From Sphingobacteriales bacterium (lineage in GTDB: Bacteria; Bacteroidota; Bacteroidia; Sphingobacteriales; Sphingobacteriaceae): a stretch of DNA of 35,415 nt. The DNA lies in contig RDXP01000120.1 in the NCBI GenBank assembly GCA_004292865.1, forward strand, positions 1 to 35,415, written 5' to 3'. Below the pieces are notes generated by a model. That model did not search any database, was not told the origin of the DNA, and was given only the letters and a program-made list of their open reading frames with translations. Below are positions 18,786 through 27,128 of the stretch, piece by piece. The translations under genes were made by a program, and so were the position numbers. Each line of letters starts with the position of its first letter. Position 1 is the first letter of the stretch.

Positions 18786-19250
18786 ATGATAAATTTACAA
18801 ATAGGCAACCCCGCACCACTATTTACATCAAGCAACCAAAATGGCGAAGCTATTTCTTTGGCAGATTTTATTGGCAAAAAGGTAATTTTATTTTTTTACC
18901 CTAAAGATAATACCCCAGGCTGTACCCTTGAGGCTTGCGATTTTAGAGATAATTACCAAGCCTTAAAAACCCAAGGATTTGAGGTATTGGGCGTAAGCGT
19001 TGATGACGAAAAATCGCACAAAAAATTTGAAACAAAATTTGACCTACCATTTACCCTACTGGCCGATACCGATAAAAGCATTGTAAGCAGCTATGGCGTA
19101 TGGGTACAAAAAAGCATGTACGGCAAAACCTATATGGGCACACAGCGCACAACTTTTGTGATAGATGAACAAGGTATAATTATCGCTATCATTGATAAAG
19201 TAGATACAAAAAATGCTTCGCAGCAGGTTTTGGAGGCATTGATTAAATAA
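18786..19250 (+). CDS. bcp: Thioredoxin-dependent thiol peroxidase (BCP-type peroxiredoxin)
   Basis: 154 aa; FFYPKDNTPGCTLEACDFRD. Confidence 0.93.
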   Translation: MINLQIGNPAPLFTSSNQNGEAISLADFIGKKVILFFYPKDNTPGCTLEACDFRDNYQALKTQGFEVLGVSVDDEKSHKKFETKFDLPFTLLADTDKSIVSSYGVWVQKSMYGKTYMGTQRTTFVIDEQGIIIAIIDKVDTKNASQQVLEALIK

Positions 19251-19265
19251 AATTCACCCATTATT

Positions 19266-20051
19266 GTGCTAAACCATGTTACATATATCCATCCTACATC
19301 TACGCAATGGGTAACATTTGTGCATGGTGCAGGTGGCAGTTACAATACTTGGTTTAAACAAATTAAAGCATTTAAAACCAATTTTAATGTTTTACTGCTC
19401 GATTTACGTGGCCACGGAAACTCCGAAGGAAGCCTAACATTAAAAGATGTGAAATACACTTTTGCATTTTTAGCCAACGATATTATATCTCTTTTGGATT
19501 ATCTTAAAATCGCAAAATCGCATTTTGTAGGCATATCATTAGGTACCATTATTGTACGCGAATTGGCACAGTTACATCCCCAAAGGGTAACTAGCCTAGT
19601 GCTTGCAGGTGCTATTATGAAACTAAACTTACGCTCGTGGTTACTGGTAAAATTAGGAAACATATTTAAGTTTTATTTGCCCTATATATCGCTTTATACT
19701 TTTTTTGCCTATATCATAATGCCCCGTAGTAACCATAAAACATCGCGTGATATTTTTATAAACGAGGCTAAAAAATTAAACCAATTAGAGTTTATAAAAT
19801 GGTTTAGCCTAGCAAGCGAGGTAAACCCAGTATTAAAAATGTTTAGAAAAACCGAGCTGCCTAAACCCACACTTTACATTCTTGGCGACCAAGATGCCAT
19901 GTTTTTGCCCGAAATTAAAGAATTAGTAAAAAAACAAAACCGTTTTTCGACTTTAGTAATTGTTAAAAATTGTGGCCACGTGGTAAATTTAGATAGTGCT
20001 TATTTTTTTAATCAAACAGTTGTAGCTTTTATACATCAACATGCCGTATAA
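19266..20051 (+). CDS. Alpha/beta fold hydrolase, GTG start
   Basis: 261 aa; FVHGAGGSYNTW, LLDLRGHGNS, GISLGTI nucleophile elbow, GDQDAMF, NCGHVVNLD. Confidence 0.9.
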   Translation: MLNHVTYIHPTSTQWVTFVHGAGGSYNTWFKQIKAFKTNFNVLLLDLRGHGNSEGSLTLKDVKYTFAFLANDIISLLDYLKIAKSHFVGISLGTIIVRELAQLHPQRVTSLVLAGAIMKLNLRSWLLVKLGNIFKFYLPYISLYTFFAYIIMPRSNHKTSRDIFINEAKKLNQLEFIKWFSLASEVNPVLKMFRKTELPKPTLYILGDQDAMFLPEIKELVKKQNRFSTLVIVKNCGHVVNLDSAYFFNQTVVAFIHQHAV

Positions 20052-20100
20052 TTGTAGTAAATTTTAACGCTACCAATAAAGAAATTTTTGAGATATGATT

Positions 20101-20222
20101 TGGGCGTTTTTACACGCTGTTCGCTGTATCTTTTCATCAATTGCCGTTGGCTTTAGCCAACAGCAATTGATGAAAAGGATGCCTGCCGGCCTGCAGGCGG
20201 GCCGCTACCATCGTTAACGCTC
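20101..20222. ncRNA. Candidate structured repetitive element (long hairpin plus GC-rich palindrome)
   Basis: gcgtt...aacgc closing ends; near-perfect hairpin cttttcatcaattgccgttggct/agccaacagcaattgatgaaaag at 20130-20177; gcctgcaggc palindrome at 20189-20198. Confidence 0.55.
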
Positions 20223-20282
20223 TTTCACACGGTTAAAAACATAATAAATTAGGCTATTAAGTTTAATAAAAAACAAGCAAAA

Positions 20283-20786
20283 ATGAAACGAGAATTAATA
20301 CTAAATACCGTACAAGTTCAGCAAAAAATAAACCGTATAGCCTACCAAATACTCGAAGATAGCTTCGAGGAAAACGAAATTATTATTGTAGGCGTATGGG
20401 CCCGTGGGTATAGGCTAGCCTTGCGGTTAAATGCTGTATTACAAAAAATAACCACCATTAAAATAAGTGTAGCCAGTATTTTATTAGATAAAGATATACA
20501 GCATTACGATACAACAAACGATATTGCACAAATAGATTGTACCCATAAAACCGTAATTATTGTAGATGATGTACTAAATAGTGGCCGCACATTGGCTTAC
20601 GGATTAGGTAAATTTTTAAACATCCCACTTAAAAAATTACGCTCGGTAGTACTTATAGACCGTAGCCACAAGCTGTTTCCGCTTACCACCGATTTTACAG
20701 GTTTACAGCTATCAACCGTATTAAAAGAACACGTAGAAGTTATATTAGACGAACCACACGAAAGCGATGCCGTATATTTAACGTAA
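20283..20786 (+). CDS. Phosphoribosyltransferase family protein (PyrR-like)
   Basis: 167 aa; VIIVDDVLNSGRTLAYG PRPP-binding motif. Confidence 0.88.
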   Translation: MKRELILNTVQVQQKINRIAYQILEDSFEENEIIIVGVWARGYRLALRLNAVLQKITTIKISVASILLDKDIQHYDTTNDIAQIDCTHKTVIIVDDVLNSGRTLAYGLGKFLNIPLKKLRSVVLIDRSHKLFPLTTDFTGLQLSTVLKEHVEVILDEPHESDAVYLT

Positions 20787-21078
20787 ACGTTTGCGGTGAA
20801 CCAACCACGGGCTAACAACTAAAAGTAAAAAACTATTTTATCACCACATTTAAGTAACAATATTAATAGCTAAACTCTCGTAGATAAATAGTTTAAATAA
20901 ACCAAACACTATCAAACAGATAGGCGTATTTGTAGCAAATAAAAAAAGCCAAGCCATATTTAATAAGTACAGTACATTGCCCCATCATCAGGTTAGGCTA
21001 TTGCACTATTGCAAAAATCTATTTGTGGCTAGCATACCTAAAACATATCTTTGACATCACAAATTAAAAATAAAAATT

Positions 21079-21399
21079 ATGGCATTAGAAATAACAGATG
21101 CCAACTTTGAGGAGTTGGTATTAAAAGCAGATAAGCCCGTATTGGTAGATTTTTGGGCCGAGTGGTGTGGCCCTTGTCGTATGGTAGGCCCAGTGGTAGA
21201 AGAGTTGGCCAAAGATTTTGAAGGAACAGCTGTGGTAGGCAAAGTAAATGTGGACCATAACCCCGAGATTTCTGTAAAATTTGGCATTAGAAATATTCCC
21301 GCCTTATTGATATTTAAAAACGGCGAAATTGTTGATAAACAAATAGGTGCAGTACCAAAATCAGTATTAGCCGAAAAACTAAACAAGCAATTGGCTTAA
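21079..21399 (+). CDS. trxA: Thioredoxin
   Basis: 106 aa; DFWAEWCGPCRMVGPVVEELA. Confidence 0.97.
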   Translation: MALEITDANFEELVLKADKPVLVDFWAEWCGPCRMVGPVVEELAKDFEGTAVVGKVNVDHNPEISVKFGIRNIPALLIFKNGEIVDKQIGAVPKSVLAEKLNKQLA

Positions 21400-21407
21400 A
21401 ATCACAC

Positions 21408-21443
21408 AATGCTCCTAAATAATATTTGGGAGCATTTTTTTTT
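21408..21443 (+). terminator. Rho-independent terminator of trxA
   Basis: atgctcctaaataatatttgggagcat followed by a T-run, immediately after the stop. Confidence 0.85.
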
Positions 21444-21452
21444 GGGGTTGGT

Positions 21453-21607
21453 ATCACAAATTCTTTTTAGGCTACGGGCATATAGCCTCGGGCTTACCAT
21501 TTTAAATTCTTTTCGGGCTTCCAGGCAACTAACCTCGGGCTTAGCGTTGATAAATTAATGCAAAATAATATCTTAAACGCTATTCCACTAGCTACTACCC
21601 ACTAAAT
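21453..21607. repeat. Left flanking repeat of the Rpn-like gene
   Basis: atcacaaattctttttaggctacgggca (21453-21480) and taaacgctattccactagctactacccactaaat (21574-21607) are matched at 22606-22633 and 22652-22684. Confidence 0.7.
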
Positions 21608-21642
21608 CCTTGCTTGCACAAAACCCAATGTTAAGCTAATAT

Positions 21643-22515
21643 TTATTCTTTCATTTTGTTCCTTAATTCTTTTATTTTTTGAATTTCTAAATTTGTTAAT
21701 GTAGAAATAAGTTCATTTGAAAGCCCTATATTGATTGCATTCTTTGCAATAGAAATACTGTTTTCTTCACGAACCTTAAATTCTGCTTCTGTTTGTAAAG
21801 TAAACATTTCGCTACTTTTCAATCGCAAACTGTCTATATAACGATTGTAACCATATTCTTCATCTTTGGGAAGCCGCATGATGTCTAAAACTTCTCCTGC
21901 TTCTTTCAATCCTTTTGCTTTGAACTCGTCTTTTACTTCACTGTTTTTTAAAAAATAAATCCATTCGTCCAATGTATCTTTTGCTATGTCATTAAATTGA
22001 TTGACTTTTAATAAGTAGTACTCTGGAAAAATATCAGAAATTTCATTTTTTAAAAAAGTAGTTTTCTGTTTATCTGTAAGTCCTAATTTATCATTTTGAT
22101 GAAGACCAATAAAATCTGTTTTCCCTGTGTAAACATAATCTTGTCCCTGCCCAAGATTGAAATAAACAATATTTATAGAAATTACTTTTTTAATCTCCGA
22201 GTAATTTTGTCCAATATTTAAGTTTTCTGTAATGCTTTTTGAAACACCATAAGCCATTCTATGAAAAAAGTCAATTTCGTAACTGCTTTGTATTTCGATA
22301 ATAATAATTTCGTTTTTTGAGTTTTGAGTAAGAATATCCACTCGGTTAAACTTGTCATTTTCAGTTTCTTGATTACTTTCGCTTTCAAGAATTTGCTCAA
22401 TCTTAATAGTATCAAACAACAGCTCACTTAAAAAACCTTCAAGAACAACAAAATTGGCTTTGTTTCTCAAGAGTCTTTTGATAGCCCAATCAAATCGTAT
22501 TAGTTGTTTAGTCAT
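21643..22515 (-). CDS. Rpn family recombination-promoting nuclease / PD-(D/E)XK nuclease family transposase-like protein
   Basis: 290 aa; FDWAIKRLLRNKANFVVLEGFLSELL, RVDILTQNSKNEIIIIEIQ (D...ExQ), FFHRMAYGVSKSI. Confidence 0.88.
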   Translation of the reverse strand: MTKQLIRFDWAIKRLLRNKANFVVLEGFLSELLFDTIKIEQILESESNQETENDKFNRVDILTQNSKNEIIIIEIQSSYEIDFFHRMAYGVSKSITENLNIGQNYSEIKKVISINIVYFNLGQGQDYVYTGKTDFIGLHQNDKLGLTDKQKTTFLKNEISDIFPEYYLLKVNQFNDIAKDTLDEWIYFLKNSEVKDEFKAKGLKEAGEVLDIMRLPKDEEYGYNRYIDSLRLKSSEMFTLQTEAEFKVREENSISIAKNAINIGLSNELISTLTNLEIQKIKELRNKMKE

Positions 22516-22605
22516 TTTCTTTAAAGTTTACAAACAAATTTAAAGAAATTATTTGTAAAGGTCTTAACTTTTGTATATTGTACAGTGCCCTGAAATTTTC
22601 GCCTA

Positions 22606-22684
22606 ATCACAAATTGTTTTCGGGCTACGGGCACCGGTGTTAATAATTTTTTAAACACTATCCCACTAAAATTACCCACTAAAT
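22606..22684. repeat. Right flanking repeat of the Rpn-like gene
   Basis: atcacaaattgttttcgggctacgggca and taaacactatcccactaaaattacccactaaat, direct orientation relative to the left flank. Confidence 0.7.
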
Positions 22685-22776
22685 ATATTCCCCTATCATT
22701 TACAAAAATTATTTTTTTTTGTATATTTTTATCCGATTTTAAAAATCAGCATAATCCTAATCATAATAATAATTAA

Positions 22777-24090
22777 ATGAAAGTTTTAAAATTCGGTGGT
22801 ACATCAGTAGGAAGCCCCGATAGAATGAAAAAGTTGTTGGATATCATCAATCCTCAAGAGCAACAAATAGTGGTTTTATCAGCCGTATCGGGTACTACCA
22901 ATAATTTGGTAGAAATTTCGGCAGCCTATTTAGAAGGCAATAAACCCAAGGCGGCTTTATTGGTTCAAACTTTAAAAGATAAATACGAAGTTTTTATTAA
23001 AGAGCTTTATGCCGATGCTATTTATTTGGAAAAAGCAAAAACCATTATCGATTTTCATTTTAATTTGATTGCCGAATTTGCCAACCATATTTTTACTACC
23101 ATCGAAGAAAAAATTATTTTAGCACAAGGCGAGTTACTTTCTACCACCTTGTACCATATTTATTTGAGCGAAATTGGCGTGGCATCAGCCCTATTACCCG
23201 CTCTCGATTTTATGAAAATTGATGAAGATAACGAACCCGTGGTTGATTTTATTACCGAACATTTAACCCCATTGCTAAAAGCTAAACCTAATGTAAACCT
23301 ATTTATTACCCAAGGTTTTATTTGCAGAAACTCGTTTGGCGAGATAGATAATTTACGCCGTGGCGGTAGCGATTATACCGCATCATTAATAGGTGCGGGC
23401 ATAAAAGCCGAAGAAGTACAAATATGGACCGATATTGATGGCATGCACAATAACGACCCAAGGATTGTAAAAGGCACTAAACCTATTGCCAATTTATCAT
23501 TTGATGAAGCTGCCGAATTGGCCTATTTTGGTGCAAAAATTTTGCATCCGCAATCGGTTTTTCCGGCGCAAAAATATAAAATCCCCGTAAGGTTATTAAA
23601 CACTATGGAACCCACCGCACACGGCACTTTAATATCTAGCGAAAGCGAAAAAGGTAAAATAAAATCTATTGCAGCCAAAGATGGCATTACGGCAATAAAA
23701 ATACAATCGAGCCGTATGTTGCTGGCTTATGGGTTTTTACGCCGAGTATTCGAGGTTTTCGAACGCTACAAAACACCTATCGATATGATTACCACATCCG
23801 AAGTGGCGGTTTCGGTTACTATTGATGATACCCGTTTTTTAGGCGAAATAACTAAAGATTTAAGCGATTTTGGCATTGTAGAAGTGGATGTTAACCACTC
23901 TATTATTTGCGTAGTGGGCGATATGGGTGCCGAAACTTATGGCTACGCATCACGTATATTTGAGGCTTTAAAACATATCCCGCTAAGGATGATTTCGTAT
24001 GGAGGTTCTAACTATAACATATCATTATTGGTAAAAACCGACGATAAAGTAGAAGCCCTAAGAAGTTTACATAACCGTTTATTCGACTAA
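22777..24090 (+). CDS. lysC: Aspartate kinase
   Basis: 437 aa; KFGGTSVG, RGGSDYTASLIG, FGAKILHPQSV, C-terminal ACT region. Confidence 0.95.
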   Translation: MKVLKFGGTSVGSPDRMKKLLDIINPQEQQIVVLSAVSGTTNNLVEISAAYLEGNKPKAALLVQTLKDKYEVFIKELYADAIYLEKAKTIIDFHFNLIAEFANHIFTTIEEKIILAQGELLSTTLYHIYLSEIGVASALLPALDFMKIDEDNEPVVDFITEHLTPLLKAKPNVNLFITQGFICRNSFGEIDNLRRGGSDYTASLIGAGIKAEEVQIWTDIDGMHNNDPRIVKGTKPIANLSFDEAAELAYFGAKILHPQSVFPAQKYKIPVRLLNTMEPTAHGTLISSESEKGKIKSIAAKDGITAIKIQSSRMLLAYGFLRRVFEVFERYKTPIDMITTSEVAVSVTIDDTRFLGEITKDLSDFGIVEVDVNHSIICVVGDMGAETYGYASRIFEALKHIPLRMISYGGSNYNISLLVKTDDKVEALRSLHNRLFD

Positions 24091-24105
24091 AAAATTTTAA
24101 CCAAT

Positions 24106-25269
24106 ATGAGGCAAATGTTTAATGCCAATATAGTTGCTGGTTTTGCCCAACAACAAACGCCATTTTATTACTACGATTTGGGCTTGCTTAAAAATACTTT
24201 AACGGCCTGCAATACTGCGGCTGCTAAGTATAATTTTCACGTACATTTTGCTTTAAAAGCTAATTGTAACAAAACCATTTTAGCCTTAATAAAAGATAAT
24301 GGCTTGGGTGCCGATTGTGTATCGGGTGGCGAATTAATAAGGGCCAACGAAACTGGATTTGATGCCCAAAAAACAGTTTTTGCAGGTGTAGGCAAAAGTG
24401 ATAGCGAAATAAACATAGCCCTCGACCTTGATATTTTTTGCTTTAATGTAGAAAGTGTGCAAGAACTTTTTGTGATAAACGAGCTTGCCCAAGCAAAAAA
24501 TAAAACTGCTGGCATAGCCATACGTGTAAACCCCAATGTAGATGCCCACACGCACCAATATATTACCACGGGGCTTGATGAAAACAAGTTTGGTATAAAT
24601 ATGTGGGAATTGCCCGCAGTGGCCGAGGCCTTAAAAGCGTGTAAAAACCTCAAATTTTTAGGCATACATTTTCATATAGGGTCGCAAATTACCAATATGA
24701 ATGTTTTTAAAAGCCTTTGTGTAAAAGTTAATGAAGTGCAAAACTGGTTCGAAGAACGTGGAATGCCCGTAAAAGTACTAAACGTAGGTGGCGGATTGGG
24801 TATAAATTACCACCAGCCCGATGAGGATGCTATGGTAGATTTTGAAGCCTACTTTAAAATTTTTAACGATTTTTTAGAAGTTAAGCCCGGTAAAGAAGTA
24901 CATTTCGAACTCGGCCGAGCCTTGGTAGCGCAATGTAGTAGCCTAATTTCTAAAGTATTATACGTTAAAAATGGTAAAAATAAAAATTTTGTTATTTTAG
25001 ATGCTGGCATGTCGGAGTTAATACGCCCCGCACTTTACCAAGCTTACCACCAAATAGAAAACATAAGCCAGCTTGATAAAAATATGAATACCAAATACGA
25101 TGTAGTGGGCCCAGTATGCGAATCGTCGGATTGTTTTGGCAAAGAAGTAATGCTACCCGAAACCCAGCGTGGCAATCTTGTGGCCATACGCAGTACAGGT
25201 GCTTATGGCGAAGTAATGATTTCGGTGTATAATTTACGGCCAGCAATTGGTTTTGTTTTTTCGGAATAA
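24106..25269 (+). CDS. lysA: Diaminopimelate decarboxylase
   Basis: 387 aa; HFALKANCNKTIL, GIHFHIGSQI, GGGLGINY, CESSDCFGKE, YGEVMISVYNLRP. Confidence 0.95.
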   Translation: MRQMFNANIVAGFAQQQTPFYYYDLGLLKNTLTACNTAAAKYNFHVHFALKANCNKTILALIKDNGLGADCVSGGELIRANETGFDAQKTVFAGVGKSDSEINIALDLDIFCFNVESVQELFVINELAQAKNKTAGIAIRVNPNVDAHTHQYITTGLDENKFGINMWELPAVAEALKACKNLKFLGIHFHIGSQITNMNVFKSLCVKVNEVQNWFEERGMPVKVLNVGGGLGINYHQPDEDAMVDFEAYFKIFNDFLEVKPGKEVHFELGRALVAQCSSLISKVLYVKNGKNKNFVILDAGMSELIRPALYQAYHQIENISQLDKNMNTKYDVVGPVCESSDCFGKEVMLPETQRGNLVAIRSTGAYGEVMISVYNLRPAIGFVFSE

Positions 25270-25274
25270 AAGGG

Positions 25275-26255
25275 ATGCATATCCTACTGTTTAATACCTG
25301 CAAAATACCCGCCATTTTATACGGCGGTACCGAACGGGTAATGTGGGATTTGGGAAATGTTTTATGCCAAATGGGTCATAAAGTTACTTTTTTGGTTCAT
25401 AAAGGCTCGTATTGTGCTTTTGCGGAAGTACTTTTTTACGATAATACCCGCGATATAAATACCCAAATACCCGACAGTGTAGATGTAGTACATTGCCAAA
25501 GCATCCCGCCCCAAGCGGTAAAAAAACCTTATTTGGTAACCATACACGGCAACCCCAGCTACGGACTATTATTAGATAAGCAATGCGTTTTTGTAAGCCA
25601 AAATCACGCTCAGCGGTATAATTCAACCGCTTTTGTACATAATGGATTAGATTGGAACAACTACCCAAAACTACAACTATCCAGTAAAAAAAAATATTTT
25701 CATTTTTTGGCCAATGCCGCTTGGAAGGTAAAAAATGTGCGAGGAGCAATTGCAATAACCAAAAAAACCAATGAAAAATTAGTGGTTTTAGGCGGATACA
25801 GGTTAAACCTAAAAATGGGACCTCGCTTTACGTTTGCTACCCACGTAAGTTTTAAAGGGATGGTAAACAACGAGCAAAAAGCAGCTTTTATGCAACAATC
25901 TAAAGGGTTAATTTTCCCCGTTTTGTGGCATGAACCTTTTGGCTTAGCGGTTATAGAAAGCCTATATTTCGGGTGTCCAGTATTTGCCACTCCTTACGGT
26001 TCCTTACCCGAATTAGTGAATAATGAAATCGGTTTTTTATCGGCTAGCAGACATGATTTAGCTAATGCCCTAAAAAATTCTGTTGATTTCGATACACAAA
26101 AATGCCATCATTATGCATTAGATAATTTTTCGGCACAGGTAATGGCCTGCAATTATTTGCGCTATTATGAGCGGGTTTTAAACGGAGAAGTGCTTAATAA
26201 GGTTTTACCAACATTAATAAAAGCTCCTATTGATAAGTACTTGGATTTTGGGTAA
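25275..26255 (+). CDS. Glycosyltransferase family 4 protein
   Basis: 326 aa; YGGTERVMWDLGN, FPVLWHEPFGLAVIESLYFGCPVFATPYGSLPELV; 5 bp after lysA. Confidence 0.92.
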   Translation: MHILLFNTCKIPAILYGGTERVMWDLGNVLCQMGHKVTFLVHKGSYCAFAEVLFYDNTRDINTQIPDSVDVVHCQSIPPQAVKKPYLVTIHGNPSYGLLLDKQCVFVSQNHAQRYNSTAFVHNGLDWNNYPKLQLSSKKKYFHFLANAAWKVKNVRGAIAITKKTNEKLVVLGGYRLNLKMGPRFTFATHVSFKGMVNNEQKAAFMQQSKGLIFPVLWHEPFGLAVIESLYFGCPVFATPYGSLPELVNNEIGFLSASRHDLANALKNSVDFDTQKCHHYALDNFSAQVMACNYLRYYERVLNGEVLNKVLPTLIKAPIDKYLDFG

Positions 26256-26358
26256 AAGCCTAAAAAATCTATTCTTTCCTCACCTCAGCCTTCGCAATAC
26301 ACCAAGTAAATTTATATTAAAATTTCAGAAACAAGACTAAAAACATTAACTTTAAAGC

Positions 26359-26829
26359 TTGAAGCAGAGAATTTACATAGATACTTCGGTTTTTGGAGGA
26401 TACTTTGATGAAGAGTTTGCAGAACATACTATTCCCTTATTAGATAGACTCAGACTTAAGCAAGGAGAATTTATTTTGCTTTTCTCTTCTGTAACACAAG
26501 ACGAATTAGAAAATGCACCTGAGAGAGTTAGAAATCTTGTTCAAAGTATTCCATTAAAAAATACTGAATTTATACAAACAATGGAGGATGCTGTTGAACT
26601 TGCAACTGAGTATATAACAGAAAAAGTTGTGGGACATACAAGTTATGCCGATTGTTTACATATTGCTTTGGCAACGATTAATAGAGCAGATTTTTTGGTA
26701 AGTTGGAATTTTAAACATATCGTAAACGTACAACGCATAAGAGGTTACAGCTCTATAAACATTAAAAACGGTTACAAACAATTAGAAATACGTTCACCAA
26801 GAGAATTTACAAAATATGAAAACGATTAA
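26359..26829 (+). CDS. PIN domain protein (VapC-like toxin), TTG start
   Basis: 156 aa; RIYIDTSVFGGYFDEEF, TSYADCLHIALATINRADFLVSWNFKHIVN PIN acidic residues. Confidence 0.85.
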   Translation: MKQRIYIDTSVFGGYFDEEFAEHTIPLLDRLRLKQGEFILLFSSVTQDELENAPERVRNLVQSIPLKNTEFIQTMEDAVELATEYITEKVVGHTSYADCLHIALATINRADFLVSWNFKHIVNVQRIRGYSSINIKNGYKQLEIRSPREFTKYEND

Positions 26830-26968
26830 CAAAGAGTTTGATGCAGTTCAATTTATGCGTCAACAGAGAGACAAATTAAGCGAAAAGTTATCAAAAATGA
26901 CCAAGGCGGAAATTATTGCATACTTCAAACAAGTAGGAAACAAAACAACTATAAAGCCCTGTGCATAG
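26816..26968 (+). CDS. Small putative antitoxin overlapping the PIN gene (50 aa)
   Basis: ATG at 26816, TAG at 26966: MKTINKEFDAVQFMRQQRDKLSEKLSKMTKAEIIAYFKQVGNKTTIKPCA; 14-nt overlap with the PIN ORF; not in the supplied ORF track. Confidence 0.65.
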   Translation: MKTINKEFDAVQFMRQQRDKLSEKLSKMTKAEIIAYFKQVGNKTTIKPCA

Positions 26969-27128
26969 CATTTATTTTACAAAAAAAAGTGGCATTGGTG
27001 CTTTTTTAAGGTTTACGATTTCTAATAAACTTTAATGCTGAGATTAGGAATTGTGTTACCAATTTCCGCTCCTTCGCAATGCCCGTAGCTGTTGGCTACA
27101 AATTTAGGAAAGAGTTATTGAAATAACC

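Noticed and set aside
24237-25990. Minus-strand ORFs opposite lysA and the glycosyltransferase
   Set aside because: Shadow ORFs; the sense frames have clear family motifs.
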